Source: Toxonevra muliebris (Eukaryota; Arthropoda; Insecta; Diptera; Pallopteridae). From it: a stretch of DNA of 64,000 nt. How positions within the stretch are numbered: the stretch's first letter is position 1; every line of letters begins with the position of its first letter. This document shows positions 10,148-23,700 of the stretch, piece after piece. Location: positions 99,199,340 through 99,263,339 of the forward strand of contig OY829326.1 of the NCBI GenBank assembly GCA_963691655.1, in the 5' to 3' direction. The position numbers were made by a program, and so were the translations under genes. The notes under the pieces were generated by a model. It did no database searches and had not been told where the DNA came from. It saw nothing but the letters and a program-made list of their open reading frames with translations.

Positions 10148-11078
10148 AGGGTAGAAGGGGGAGCATTCGCCACATTTTTTTAAAGTCTAGGCTAAACTAA
10201 TAGTTTTTTTTTTGAAAAACTATTTTTTAATTAGAAATTTACATTTATTAGCTTTCATCTGTTGTCTTTATGAGTTGATTATCTTAATGATTTTTATTAT
10301 TTTTTTGATGATTTTCCAAGTAGTCCAAAATGGTGAAAGTGCCCCAGTCATGAGGTACATTCGTCAAGGGGGTGGGGTGCAACCGCCAAGGAATAAAATT
10401 CAAGGTTTTTGATAAAGTAATAGTTATTTTTTTTTTAATTTTTGTTCTTGTATTTTACTATTACATATTATCGGTCAGAATAAGTTCTACTTATTTTTAA
10501 TTTATGAAAATTTATTTATAACATAAAATAACAAAAATTAAAACGATTCATTTGTAAAATATTTTGTTAAAAAATATAAGTTATTTATTAAAAAAAATAA
10601 GCATTTGTATATACATGTAAATTAAAGTGGATAGACTGATCCAGAGGAATTTATTTAGATATGACTTATTTTAACATTATACTGTCTAAAATTCATATCA
10701 TATGCTGCATTCTGGTGAATGTGCCCCAAGAGCAACCACTTCCATAAAAACATAATTTTTTAAACTTTTTGAACATTTATAAAAAGAAACTATTGCTTAT
10801 TCTTTAATTAAATAACGCAGAAATAACATAGTTGAACAATTTTTTTCTCACTTAATAAATAAAAAAGTTATTACAAGATTTACTTACTATCAAATATTTT
10901 TGCAACCACCCGAAAAACACAAAAGCACGTCTGCCCACGATCACTTACAAAGCTCAACTGTCAAAGTAGAAGGGATGAAATATGATCGATTAAAGCACAA
11001 ATTATAGGTTGTTTCAATTATAAAACTTTCTTAAATTAGAAGATAAAGGGGGTGGCAAATGTGCCCCAGTAGCGATTT
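10148..11078. mobile_element. Possible inverted-repeat element with GTGCCCCA motifs
   Basis: The left edge has GGGGGAGCATTCGCCAC. The right edge, reverse complemented, has GGGGCACATTTGCCACC, so the two edges form imperfect inverted repeats about 930 bp apart. Inside and at the right edge, GTGCCCCA recurs three times (near 10338, 10720 and 11060), each preceded by a GGTGAAA/GGTGAAT/GGCAAAT-like stretch. The rest is AT-rich without coding potential. No target duplication is clear, so the element call is tentative. Confidence 0.35.
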
Positions 11079-13355
11079 TTTTATTTTTATTATTTTTAAC
11101 GGTTAAACTTTTTTAAATATAATATATATCCAATATATTTCTTGAAAAAAGTAGGAATTAGAGGGTTTTGACCTGTATTGACCTGAACTATTTTTTGATG
11201 GGAAATAAGTTTTTAAAATTTCGTTTCTTCTTTTTTCTTCTGTTTAATTCTGCATATACAAAATAATAATTTTTGGATTAAATAATAAAAAGAATTTGAT
11301 TTAAGTGTTTTCGAGCTTCAGTGAGCAAAAGTTCTTTCCAATGGGGAATTTTTTCTTCTATCATAGAATTTTGAGGCAGATAATACCTTCATATGACATG
11401 GCAATCAGGGGTTAAGAGAAATAAAAAAGTTTTGCATTTTTAATAAAGATATATTTTATATTTGTTATTCATTTGAAAATTTTAATATTTGGTCTCTTAA
11501 AGTGAACATCCAACACGTGCTAGAGATATTTTGAGTACATGGTCATAATTAACCTTAAAAATTAATTTTCCATTTGTTATTGTAAGGTGTCAAATTACCA
11601 CACAGTGTAGTAAATGAGACGCTCATAAAAGCAATAATACTCAGATTCTGAATCACTGTTCTATTGATAAATGAGACAAGCATTGAATATACATAGAACA
11701 AAAGCAGAATATATAATAATGAAAATTTTGCAGAACATAGTTAATAAGCTAATAATTTTCACTTCATTGTATTTCTTGCATCTCCTTAGGTGTCCATCAT
11801 CTTGTTATATTAACTATCATGGTGCCGTCAGAATTCATGTATTGTAATTGAATAAGAAGCTGGAGTCCTGCTGATATGAAAGCAAATTTTCAAAAATCCA
11901 AATTTATTCTTTTTGTGATTGTAGTGTAGTTTTAGGCTCTTTGACTAATAATTGACTGTGCGGATGGATAATAACAGATATACATTATATATTGAAATTA
12001 TTACAATATTTTTAAATTGTTGGTGTATGCGTATATCAAATTTTAGTATACCTAATAATATTTCGAATACTTTCTGAGAATTTTCTGCCTGTTTTTCTGA
12101 TTTTCTTTGTTCTCAAATACCAAAAGTCTGAACTGTAGAAAATTATTTGAAAAAGACTAAAAAATCACATCACAAATAATACGCAAAACAACAATTTCGC
12201 ATTAACGCAAAATTACTTTTAAAAACCAAAAACTATTTTCAATATTTTTGAAGACATTATTCCTGCTGTTTTTTTTTTTTTGTTCATATTATGACAGCCA
12301 GAAATTGATTTGAAAAGAAAGTCAAATCAAAAATAATTTGCAATCAAAAATCCCAATATTTTTTTGGACAAAAACTTATTTAAAAAGCTCTTAATAAAAA
12401 TAGGTAGTGCAGGCAATTTGAGTCCAGACATTTCCACAGAATAGAAACATTAGCAGTTAATAACAAACTACAAGCTGGGCCAACCACAAAATTACTTACT
12501 AGGTACAAAACTTCATAAAAGAAATGGAAAAGGTAAAGAAGGGAACTATATCTAGGTAAATAGTTTATTTCTGTCATTTGAAACACATAGACATAAATGA
12601 CAATGAAGTGTACCTGAATTGTTTAATATGGAAATCAAAATTAAACACAAAAACCAAAAAAAAAAAAAGGAAAAGAACAGAGTCTACATTTTACACACTA
12701 AATCGATTAAGTTGACAACAATTGCACTAAAAACAACAAATATGAATGACAACAAAATTATATGTATCCTGCATGCTTTTATGGCAGCATGCAACATTCA
12801 AATATAAATCGAAAACGATGCCTTTTTTTGTTTCTCATGCAAACAAATACTCGTATTGTTGTCCATATATCTGTGGTGAAAGTTTTTGCATACAAAACTT
12901 TTTGTGTGTTTTTAGGATGTGAATAATGAGGAGAACGGCTGGGAACTGGAAAAAAAGGAAGTAAAGAGCATCAGGAAAAACTAAAATAAAAATAATGTAT
13001 ACCTAAGGAACTAGTGAAAGTACAGCAAACATTTTTGTCATTACTTTATTTGCTTGGGACTATACTATAAAATACATTTGCTGTAGTGGTTGTTAGGTTT
13101 CTGGTTACTGTTGTTGCTTTAATTGTATGTAGTCGTTGTGGTTATTATTGTTAGCATACATGTATACAAAGTTCAGCATAACATTACTACCGAAAACTAT
13201 ATCTATCTATATAGTTTACAGTTTACTATATAGGTAGTTGGTTTTCCTGCTAAAAATAATTGCCTAAATGTATGCAATGCTAAATTATTATTTCAGTTGT
13301 TTAACTTTCTGACTTCAGAGAAAGACTTGAAATTCGAGATGCATTTCGAAGGTTT
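11079..13355. other. Unassigned AT-rich DNA
   Basis: Homopolymer runs and short random reading frames only. Nothing resembles a known protein, RNA gene or paired repeat. Confidence 0.5.
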
Positions 13356-13383
13356 GGGAGGGGGAATGGGGCGAAGGAGGGGG
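13356..13383 (+). other. G-quadruplex-type G-run cluster
   Basis: Four runs of three or more G are separated by loops of 1, 3 and 7 bases: GGG, GGGGG, GGGG and GGGGG. This fits the usual G3+N1-7 pattern and stands out in very AT-rich DNA. Folding is an inference. Confidence 0.5.
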
Positions 13384-13490
13384 TTTTGGGAGAGAAATAA
13401 GTCCGTGCTGCTATTGTTGATCTGTTTGCTTTTTGGTGTTTCAATATGTTTTGGGTAATATGCATATGCGAGTATATATGTATATAAACA

Positions 13491-13646
13491 CACTAGCGGA
13501 TTCAAGGAGAGACTTTGGGGTTAAAACCTACCCCTTGCTGATGAAAATCTCATACATTTTGATCGTGAATCAAAAAAATATTTAGAGGAAAGTAAATTTA
13601 AAACTTTCACTTTCTCCCCTCCTCAAAATCTCTAGATCCGCTAGTG
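13491..13646. mobile_element. Short inverted-repeat element (~156 bp)
   Basis: The left end is CACTAGCGGATTCAAGGAGA. The right end, reverse complemented, is CACTAGCGGATCTAGAGATT, so about 11 terminal bases are perfect and the similarity then fades. The inner edges are purine-rich against pyrimidine-rich (GGAGAGACTTTGGGG against CTCCCCTCCTC). There is no coding capacity. A target duplication is not convincing. It is probably a MITE of unknown superfamily. Confidence 0.55.
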
Positions 13647-14820
13647 TATTTATGTATGAGAATGTTGTGCTAATAATTATTCATGCATATTTTCATTAGC
13701 TTTTCATATGCACACAAAATATTTAACATTAATTAATCAAGAGATACAATTACAAATAGGCTTTGAATTGAAATATAGAATTAATTATGTATAAAATATA
13801 ATTTATATTCCAATAACCACAATGATTTTTTTTCCAAATAATAATTAAATAAAAAATCGCCTTACTTTATTTCTTTTGAACATCTACATACTTTGAAGAT
13901 TTTCTCTATTTCATTTTAATTTAGTACAAAGAAACAAAAATTCATTCGATCATATTTTTCCCCAAATTTTGTTCATGAAAGCACTCAAAGCGTTCATATA
14001 TTTTTTTCCACCTTGCAAAAGCGCATTAACCTCAACTAAATAATAAAAAGCTTAACTTTTTACTTTTTAACGCTTTCAGTTGTTCACCCAAGAAAAGAAA
14101 AATTAATTGCTCACTTTTGAGAGCAGAGCTACCTTATATTTATTTCTGCTACTGCAATAGCTTCATTTCAAAATATTTCTTTTGAGTTTCATCGCATCAC
14201 ACAAAAAGCAAAAACACAAAAGTCTCTAGTAAAAGGATTTGTTTTTCTTTTGGTTTTTGTGCTTTCACCTAAAATGTAATTAAAAAATTAATTTCATGAT
14301 TTTATTTACTTTGGCGCGCATTTTGTTTGTAGTTACTGTAAGATAAAATCTAAAAGTAAATGAAAACCACCAAAACAACAGCAAGGTAGCACCCTTTTTT
14401 CTTTGGTCTGAAAGTCTTTTGTATCTACTGGTACCAAGGGATACACAGATATATACACAGATGTATACGTATAGACAGATATATGTATATCTATTTTTAG
14501 TATTAGCTACCACTACAGAAAAAATTGGAAAACATTGCCGTGTAAATTGTATTTGAAATGTTTTTTCTTAAGTAGATTTCTACGAATTTTGTTTGGGTTT
14601 TATCTTTTATGTGTATGTTGGGGTTTATATCAATTTTCCCAGTGGAAAATGATTTATTAAGAATCACTGAATATGTCTTTGAAGATGAATTGCTTGTGTT
14701 TCAAAGTATTTGCATACTTTTAAGAGTATAAATGTAGATTGAAAAACAGAACCATCAAAATTATTTGCCGTTTCAAATTTTGGGGTAGTTTTTAGAAGTT
14801 TTTGTACTATTTTCTAAGAG
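13647..14820. other. Unassigned AT-rich DNA
   Basis: No supported feature was seen. A short ATATATACACAGATGTATAC-type simple run lies near 14450-14490. Confidence 0.5.
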
Positions 14821-14825
14821 AAAAA

Positions 14826-15239
14826 GATACAGAATATAGTGAAAGGAAAATGTAGTTGGTACCTGGTAAATGTATAAAACAACAGTGATTGAAACTTGAT
14901 AGCTGAACAAAATAGCAGTAGCTTATATATATTTGATGGGCAAAGTAGTAGCGTCTGATAATTAGTAGATAAACAAAATAACAGTGACTGATACCTGTGT
15001 GGTAGCCAATAAAGGTATGACTGGCAAAAGGCCAAAGTAACTAAGATTGACATCCAATAGATTTGATGGACATAGTAGCAGGGACTAATGCCTAGTAGGT
15101 ACTTGTACCTGGTAAAAGGAGAAAGTAGTAGTGAGTTATATGGTAGTTGTTGAGTGGACAAAGTAGCAGTGTCTGGTACGGACCAACTGTCATAGTGTTT
15201 TGTACGCGATGCATAGACAAAGTAGTAGTGACTAAAGCA
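14826..15239. repeat. ~37-bp degenerate minisatellite, left part
   Basis: The core GGACAAAGTAGCAGTGACTG, followed by a TACCTGGTAGA-like spacer, recurs about every 35-42 bases with heavy divergence. The copies are head to tail. The array continues beyond the transposon at 15240-16529, with the same core and orientation. Confidence 0.75.
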
Positions 15240-16529
15240 TGGTCACGAAATAATTTTTACAAAAGTAAAGTGCTGCATTTCAGCTAACGGTAAATGTACA
15301 GTTAAGTAAAGCTTACAGTCAAAAGTTTAAAGTGTGTAGATCTAGTCACTAGTACAAATTTCTTTCTTGACCAGTGCGGGTAACAGTATGGCGTCGAAAA
15401 AAGAAAAAATTCGAGAATCAATAATTGACATTTATTCGGAAAACAACGCACTTTCATATGCTGAAATTGCACGCCCGCTCATGTCTCAAGAGCGACTGCT
15501 AGAAACGTGGTTTTGAAATTTTTAAAAGATAAGACTATCAAACAAAATAAAGGTGGCGGTAGAAAAACTCGATTTCAAGATCCAAATTTAGTCAAGAAAG
15601 TAGGGAAGTGGTGGAAACAGCGACCAAATCAATCAGAACGGGATATTGCAAAAAAATTAACATATCGAAATCTTTCGAAATTAAAGTCCGACAAAATCTT
15701 CATTCGTATAAAGTACCAAAAGTGCCGAATCGCAATGATTTAAGTAACGTAAAAGCAAAATCAAGAGCACGTAAATTGCATGACAAACTCTTAAGCGGCT
15801 ATAGAGGTTGCGTCATTATTGATGACGAAACTTATGTAAAAGCACATTTTCACAATTACCCGGAAAAAAATATTATGTTGCATACACCAAAGGAGGTGTA
15901 AAAAAAATTTTTAAGCATCAAAAAACTGAAAAATTTAACAAAAAATGTATGGTTTGGCAAACTGTATGTTCCTGTAGCCTTAAGACTAAACCGTTTATAA
16001 CATCTGGTACCATAAATTCCAGAAATTATATTGATATGTGCCTCAATCGGGTCTTGCTGCCTTTTTATAAAAAGCATACAGTTCCAGCTATATTTTGGAC
16101 TGATTTGGCGACTTGCCATTATTCTAAAGAAACGTTGGCATGATATAAAAATAACAACATCAACTTCGTACCAAACCAGTTCAATCCGCCCAACTGCCCC
16201 GAACTGAGACCGATTGAAAAATACTGGGCTATAATAAAACAAAAATTGCGAAAATATTACAAACCTTCAAAAAATATATCAGACTTTTCAAAAAAGTGCC
16301 AGAAAGCTACAAATAATTTAAAAAAAAACTGTGTCAAAAACCTAATGGCAGGTCTTCAAAAAAAAAGTGAGTGAATTCGCTAAAACACCAATGGTTGAAT
16401 AAAATCTTTTACGTTATCTGAAAATAAATAAAATTAAAAAAAAATCTTTGTAGTTGGTTTTTTTTTTTTTCATTTTTAGAAATATAGAAATAATGTAGCG
16501 TTGACTTTGTAAAAATTATATCGTGACCA
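15240..16529 (+). mobile_element. DD37E Tc1/mariner transposon, copy A
   Basis: A 1290-bp unit has terminal inverted repeats TGGTCACGAAATAATTTTTA (left) and TGGTCACGATATAATTTTTA (right, reverse complemented). It is flanked by TA on the right (16530-16531) and CA on the left (15238-15239, one change from TA). It carries one broken transposase gene on the plus strand and sits inside a ~37-bp minisatellite. The length, single gene and TA target fit Tc1/mariner. Confidence 0.85.
15388..16402 (+). pseudogene. DD37E transposase, copy A, frameshifted
   Basis: The chosen ATG gives MASKKEKIRESIIDIYSE, a helix-turn-helix-like N-terminus, with about 338 codons to the TAA at 16400-16402. Later blocks in shifted frames are GGGRKTRFQDPNLVKKVGKW, V-P-N-R-N-D, K-S-R-A-R-K-L, VIIDDETYVKA (first Asp), MVWQTVCSCSLKTKPFITSG, IFWTDLATCHYS (second Asp) and CPELRPIEKYW (Glu). 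The second Asp and the Glu are separated by 37 residues, the spacing known from the ITmD37E/DD37E family of insect Tc1/mariner elements. All three acidic residues survive, but three or more frameshifts and a stop in the DDE domain (LA*YKNN) inactivate it. Confidence 0.85.
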
Positions 16530-17412
16530 TACTTTATTTTCTTTTTTGAAGGACAAAGTAGTAGCGACTAGTTATTGATGGAAAAAGTAGCAGTAATAGG
16601 TAACTGGTAAACGGAGAATGTAATAGTGGCCGGTAGCTGTTGGATGGATTAAGTACCAGTGCTGATACATGGTGGATAAATAAAATAGCTATGACTGGTA
16701 CCTATCAGATAGAAAATGTAGTACTTGGTATATTGATAATGTAGTAAAAGCTAGAAGTTTTTGGATGGACAAAATAGTGAATGATATCTGGTGGGCAAAA
16801 GTAACTGTCATAGATGCCTGGTATATGAGCAAAGTAGCAGCGACTGATACCCGATATATCTACAAAGTTCCAGTTCTTTGGCAAAATAACAGGTACTGTT
16901 GCAGAAATTAAATTATTCAACGAGAATGATGTGATGTTGTATATGTAGTAGGAATAAAATTTTATATATTTCTGATTTTTGAAATTTTTTTTTAACAAAC
17001 AATAAATTGTTTGAACGCGTACAAACAATATTATATAGAAACAACAAGGATACAGTATCAAGTACCTTCAATTGTTAACTGTTAGTCGAACAAAGTAGCA
17101 GTTACTGGTTCCTGTTTTATAACCAAAGTAGCAGTGAGTAATACTTGTTTAATAACCCAAATAGCAGCGACTGATACCAGGAAATTCGATAAAGTAGTAG
17201 TGATTGATAGACAAATTTGTAGTGACTGATTAAGTAATAGTGATTGGCAGAAGTAACTGCTATCTAGTATATTCACTTAAGAGCAATAAGCAGTATGCCA
17301 GGTAGATTGGCAAAAGAGCATTTAATGGTACCTCGTAGATGGACAATGTGGCAGCAAGTTACTACAAACTGAGTAGTTAGAAGCGACTGCCACATTGTAT
17401 ATTGAAAAAGTA
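16530..17412. repeat. ~37-bp degenerate minisatellite, right part
   Basis: This continues the array at 14826-15239 with units such as GGACAAAGTAGTAGCGACTA, GGAAAAAGTAGCAGTAATAG and GAGCAAAGTAGCAGCGACTG. Divergence rises in the middle (16870-17060), where the periodicity is nearly lost before returning. Confidence 0.75.
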
Positions 17413-19454
17413 ATAGAGATAGATATATTGTACTGTTTTTTTTTTTTTGACAGTTTAACTTAAGCTTATGCTGCCAGAGAAAAAAATCTAATATTTGAGG
17501 GTTGACCTCTCAGGTTAATTAAACAATTAGTTTTCTACCACTACATATTTTCCCATTGGGTTAAAGTTGAATATCAACTTACCAATAAATACCCTACCCT
17601 TTTTACTTAATTTTTTTTGCTTTCTTTTTTGCTTTCTTTTATCGTTGAGGGTGTGTATAATTGTTTATTAACGGCTTCAAAATTAAACAAAACAAAATTT
17701 TACACATTCATGCTTCCGACAACGCTGTCGCCCTTATGAATCCTTTTATGTTTATACACACACAATTTATTTTTTATTATTATTTTTATTATAATAATAA
17801 TTATAAGCATAATTATTATTTGCCCAAGTGTGTGTGCAAATAGCAAAAAGATGCACGAAATATTTATATTTATTTGAAATGTTCAAGGTGGTGAATCCTT
17901 TTTGTTTAATTGGTTTGAAACAGAACAAAAACCTAAAAAAAAGGAGCCGAAACACTGAATCAAACAGTAAAAAGTAGAAAAGCGAAAGCTAAAATGTTGC
18001 GTTAATTAAGCTTATTTTATGAGAAAGGAGTTTATCGAAAAAGAAAAACTGGTAGCGTGAGCGGGCAAAATTTACAGATTATAGCACTTCTGTTTTCTGT
18101 GAGCTCGTGCTAGCGAGCAATAGTTGACTGCAACAACTTTTTGCGTGACTTTGTTTAATTCGATTTCGTGGTAGATTGTATCCGGCAAGAATTAAACAGA
18201 ACAACGACAGACAGACAGACAGACAGACAGAAGACTTAAAATTAATGCCGAAATATTATTTGCTTTAAATGGTTTTATTTGATTTCTTTCTATTGCTTCT
18301 TTCTTTTTAGTTTTATTTTATTTGTTTTGATCTGGTGATAAATGTCAACAATAAAAATGTTCAAGTTAATTTAATTAAAATGCTAAAAACTACAACCAAT
18401 AAAAATATTCATTATTAATGTATGCACATATATATCTTTTTCGGTTCTGCTTTACAATATATAGTTTCGCTGCTATTTTTTGTTTAATACTATGCAAAAG
18501 TGATAAACGTTTTATATGTTTATTGTATGTGTGTGTATGAGGCGTGTTTGCATGGCGTGTATGCTTATAAAGTGGACGGAATTAATAATGAAAAAATATG
18601 CTAAATAAAACAGTAATAAAGGAATATTGGCATGAGAAAAAGTAGCGTATAAAACTAATATGTGAACATTATTTTTATTCCAGCTTAATTTTGTGGAAAT
18701 TGAAATCAGCCAATGTGTCATTGGCATGAATGTTTAAATGGCTTTAAAAATTTAATAAAAGCAGTTTGGTGTTCGAACTTGTTGTTTAGCCAAATGAGCC
18801 AATTTCAAGTAAAGTCTTGGTTTACTAGAATTTCCAGAATGAAAAATAGGCTTGTAAATATGCAAATTAGTCGAAGCATATCCAGAAACAGTTATTCTGA
18901 TAAAAGAAAGAATTAGAATTTCGGTCATGGCAAGCTATGCCAAATCAACGGCAAACTCATTTTTGAAATATATTTTTGTTTAAAAAAAGAAAATAAATAT
19001 GCTACAGACCAGAAGTTTGTTGTAAATGTTTCCCAATCAGGTATTTGTAGAAGCAGGTAATTGTATATTAGTTGAAGTATCCTTATCTTCTCAGTGGTTA
19101 CAGGTATATATTTACTTTTCTACTTTTTGCACTTGCTTTCACCCAAAAAAAAGTTTTTAAGTGAGTAAATGAAACATCCGAAGTTGAACATGTTCAGTTA
19201 TTTACATTCGATTACTAATAAAGATGTAGTGGTTCACAGGTCCTCTGCCCCCTAAATTTGTTTGACCCCTTCCTTCAATTCTTATTATTTTGTACAAAAC
19301 TAAGAGCATATGACAGATAGCTGCAATGTAATGCATATTGAAGGTCTTAAAATTTATAGTATATTGGCTTGAGTCCTTGATTCATTTTTTGAATCAATTA
19401 GAGGTAGCTGAACCCTATTTATTGGTGTAAAAAAACCTTCAAAATCATGTTATC
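17413..19454. other. Unassigned DNA with a (GACA)n microsatellite
   Basis: A clean (GACA)6-type run lies at 18206-18230. Other content is AT-rich with short random frames. No gene is supported. Confidence 0.5.
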
Positions 19455-20760
19455 CGAAGACTTAGGCACTGTTGGGTTAGTAAAAAAGGTCGCTCATAGA
19501 GCCTTATATGAGCAAATGAGAAGAAAAGCGCAATAATATGCCATAATTACCCTCGGCATAAAAAATGCTTCCAACTCAGTCAGCTGGAACAAAATCCAGC
19601 AAGCACTATGACTTTGTGTTGGTGGCCACAAGCAATAGAAAGACCATGCAGCGATGCCATAGAGGTGGTCAACAGTTGGCTTGACATAAAACAATCTTAA
19701 CTGGCTTCGCAGAAATCTTAGTAAGAAATAAAAAAAGGAATCGACGTGGTTTTCGAAAAGATGACATTTGGTTAGCATATGCGTAGACCATGTGAAAAAG
19801 TTGCAGCCGTCATGGGGACACTATCGGGAACACAACTATTGAAAGCTTGCGGGCCCACAGGAACAAAAACACAGGCTCATATCGCCAGTGGTGCACTACA
19901 TAGATACATTGTTATATATGCGGCGCCTATATGGGTAGGATTGCCATCCTCACGAAAGCACGAGATTGCATCGATACACGGGAACTACGTACTAAGGGTA
20001 GGGTGTACATATTGCAAGATTATAAGAGATTATAATGCCATCCGAGTTCTCAATTACAAGATGCCAATCATCACCAAAGTAACTAAACTAAAGCGGTCGC
20101 ATCAAAACCCACCAAAGAGAAGAAGCGGGAGTGTCGGACGACCGCAAAAAATAGTAAGAAAAATGATTTAAAACATTGATGTGACAAAAAACCCTAAATG
20201 GATTATAATGTCACACAAATATTTATGGCTGCTTCAGAAGCTATTTCTACAAATATAGTATAGTAATATAGATGACCCGAATTGCTCAGTGTGCGGAGTT
20301 GGAAAGACAGCGAGGCACATAGCATTTCACTGCTCCAGATTCGACGCTAAAGAGGAGAGCAGAAGACAGAATGAGCAGTAAGCCGCTCGGTATGGAATTT
20401 AGTGGAAAGAGCAACGGCGACAATCGGCAGGCAATACAGAATTTTGCACTGGACTTTATAATACGATTAAGAAACGTGAAAAGGGCGTACGAAAATGAAG
20501 ACCGTGAGACTAAACGAGTGCAAACACAGGCATCGACGTTCGACAAATTGCCACTTAATAGCAGCACGGCTTTCATATAGAGCCGAATTACTGACTAATT
20601 TACAGAGCGGATTGATCCGTCAAACTTTACCACGACCAATGATAGAAGGGAGGATACAATTGACGCATACCTTCAAACCTTATGACAGTACACAAGCGGA
20701 TGCAAATAATAGCAAACTGGCACTATTTGGACGAAATACTTAGTGGTAAACCTAGTTGGA
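19455..20760 (+). pseudogene. R1-like non-LTR retrotransposon RT relic
   Basis: The conceptual translation gives AIITLGIKNAF near 19535, an RT motif A (usually ...D(V/I)KNAF, here with G for the catalytic D). Further on are A-P-I-W-V-G near 19925 and LRVGCTYCKIIRDYNAIRVL, which match the thumb region of R1-type elements (A-P-V-W ... L-R-V-.-.-.-Y-.-T-.-S). A zinc-knuckle-like CSVCGVGKTARHIAFHCSRF follows at 20290-20350 (C-X2-C...H...C), as at the C-terminus of R1/R2-group proteins. The longest open piece is 19779-20171. The YADD palm is deleted and stops abound. The clade call is by motif only. Confidence 0.6.
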
Positions 20761-23700
20761 GCACTGTCAGATATTGTGAAATTAAATCTAATACAAAAGT
20801 GTTAGGGTTAAGTTCTACACTGACGGGGTTTAAGCTTTTGATGCTTCCTCCTTTAAAAAAAGGGCTCTTGCTACTTTCGACTAACTCAGACCATACTTGA
20901 ATGCCTCTTACACTTTTTAGCTATCTTTGTATACTTCTGTTTGTCTTTATTGCATCTGTTTGTATTTGACTGCATTCGTTTTCTTTTATCTGTCATCGAT
21001 TGCCACATAATTATTCTGGCAGCATTTATCTACCTTTGTCCACTCCAAACTTACTAACTATTTCATATTATTATAGGGCTTCCATACGTCCCAGTTTACT
21101 GAAACTTATCCCGGTTAAAGATTTGTGTTTTTGGTGTCCTGGTGTACACTTAAAATGTTTTAAACTTTCACGGTGAATGAATTCATCAGTAAATTTTTTC
21201 GAAACATTACTATTTCTTAAACATGTACTTGCTTTTTTTTAAATATAAGACTGCATCTTTAGTTAAAAATTTTTACAAATTAAATGATGAATGATTTGAT
21301 ATTGACCTTGTACTCTAGTAGGAATGATCCACTTACGAATAGTAATGTCATTCATTTCGATTGTAAAGGTAAACCAAACAAATACAAATCCTCCTCTGAA
21401 GATGTCTCAATCCGTTAGTGATTGCATATATGACTTCAAATAAAATAGTTTTGATAAACAATTGAGTTAAAATGCCTTGATTGATTACATTAGCTTTCTT
21501 TGCTCTGATCATTTCTTGTTACCTTTATATGTCTATGGCTGCTTCTGATTCCCTCTGACTCCCATTATTTACATCAGGCTGTCTTTCGTTTTCTTTAACT
21601 GATTGGCAATCAATATCTTTGGGCTTTTTTCTTTAATCTCTGGTAAACTTTAACTGACTTAGGTTACCTCTGAATCTATTTGAAAATGGTAAAAATTAAT
21701 TGTAAACATTTGCTTTTTAAGACATCCTTGGGATTTAAAATATTTTTTACCCACAAAACTTTTTTTCCGTAAGCTGGAAATGAAAGTTTGCTGCCCCAAA
21801 AAAATTTGTCTTTTACAAATTTTATTCTGCTATTTTTTTAGTGTAACTAAGTTTTTCATATTAAATACTTAACTGAATAGTTGTTAGTTGCATTGACAAT
21901 AAAAATGCTATTCTCTCCACTTCACACAGCTTACGAAACCAACAAACATTTTAATTTAACCTAAAATGTTAGTAAAAGAAAATAATCATCAGCTTTTTAT
22001 TTGAGCACATACTCGTAAAAGTATAAAATACCCAAAAGCAAAAAAAAAAAAAAAAAATATGTGTATAAAAATAAAAAGTAGAAAATTTCCGCAACATAAA
22101 AATTCTATGAGCAAGTAGTAAAACAAAAACCAAAAACCAAGAAAACTAAACAATTTCAAGTGAAAATTTTTCAAACTCACATAGATGAAAGAAATTTCCA
22201 TATTATTAAATCTTTAATGTAGCATGGTATAGCAACAAAATGACGTGAAAAATACACCAAAAAAAAAAAAAACTCATATATATAAGAAAACCGTAAAAAA
22301 AACTAAGCTTAAAAAAGAAATTCAACAATTTTCATAAGGTTACATAATAATAATAAAAATAATGAAAAATATAAAAAATAAAAGAGCAAACATTTTGTAT
22401 GAAGAACAAGAAAATGAATAGAAATTTGTATATTAGCAACAATTTAAAAAAAAAGAAGAAAAAAAAAAACAAAAAAACAAAACACACGGAAAAAAATATT
22501 ATTCAAATACACTTTTTGATAAATGAAAGTAAATTTACCACATGCTGAGCTTTTTAGAGCTTAGCGAACACGCACAGAAATATACCTACATCCTGCTTCA
22601 AATTTGAGACTATAGCGGGAGCAGGCAACTCACTGAAATTATTAAGTTGACATTTAGCTGCTTGCAAATGGTAAAATTTAATAAGCATTTAAATAGCAAC
22701 ACGTTTAACATTTCGGCATTTAACATTTGGTAACTGGCAATTTTTGGGAATTTGAATTTTTAAGCTGACTGCTTCTGCTTGCGACTGTTGTCACTTTCAC
22801 TTTCATTTTCGCAAACACTTGTACACTTTCATTTCCTGTTTCGTGTATAAGGCTGCTTCTAGTGTAAATGTATGTGTGTGTGTGTGTGTTTATATAAATG
22901 TTATGTGTCTCATAAAATGCTTACTTTGCCAGTGTATATCAATTTAAAGTTATCCTTCCTCATAATAATAAAAAAATAATTTTATTAATGAATAAAATCA
23001 AGAAAGAGCATGCAACATTTAATATAAAATCGTTTTATAATGTAGGTAGCAGTATAATTACCTGGAATTGCTATTTTTAAATACTTCGTTAAAAACTTTT
23101 ATTTTCATTTCCACTTTGCTTTTCGTATTTCTCTTATAAGACGAAGTGAAAGCAATAAGTTGTAGTGTAAAAGTCTTTAGCATTAATTTTTCAATTTCTG
23201 GCTCATAAGTTTCGTTTCCTTTTTTTTCTCCTTGCTTCTTTATATTTTCAACAATAATCTTTTTTTTTTCTTTTACTATTGAACTTCATACACAAAATTT
23301 TATATAATTTTTTTTTATATGACTTTCTAATGCCTATCCTTTGCATAAATTTTTTTTTTACTTTTATGTTCATTTCGTCCTTGTTAACAAAATATGATAA
23401 CGACCACGCACCATATTGATTATTTTTTTTCGATCTAAAATCAAAATATAAAAAGGAGCATTTCTATTGCTTTTCTTTTTTTTTTTTTGTTATTTGCTAA
23501 ATTGTTAATATTATATAAAGAAATTGAAATTTATTATTATTTTCATGCTTTTGTGTGCAATCAAATTTAATGTCAGTAAAAATTTTATAAATTTCTTGGA
23601 AATGTCTTTATTTGCTGTCATTGGGTTTTGGGGTGACACGCATAAAGAATTTCTCTGTAGACTTTGGTATACAATAAATAAAAAATGTATGCTTTTACGT

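Noticed and set aside
14814..15161. 115-codon minus-strand frame rich in Leu/Tyr/Ser
   Set aside because: It follows the ~37-bp minisatellite and consists of repeated L-L-F-C-P-S-type units; not a gene.
15856..16242. 128-codon minus-strand frame
   Set aside because: It is opposite the DD37E transposase coding region of copy A, which explains the open frame.
21078..21140. hAT-type end GGGCTTCCATACGTCCC
   Set aside because: No partner end or 8-bp duplication found; a single resemblance is not enough for an element call.
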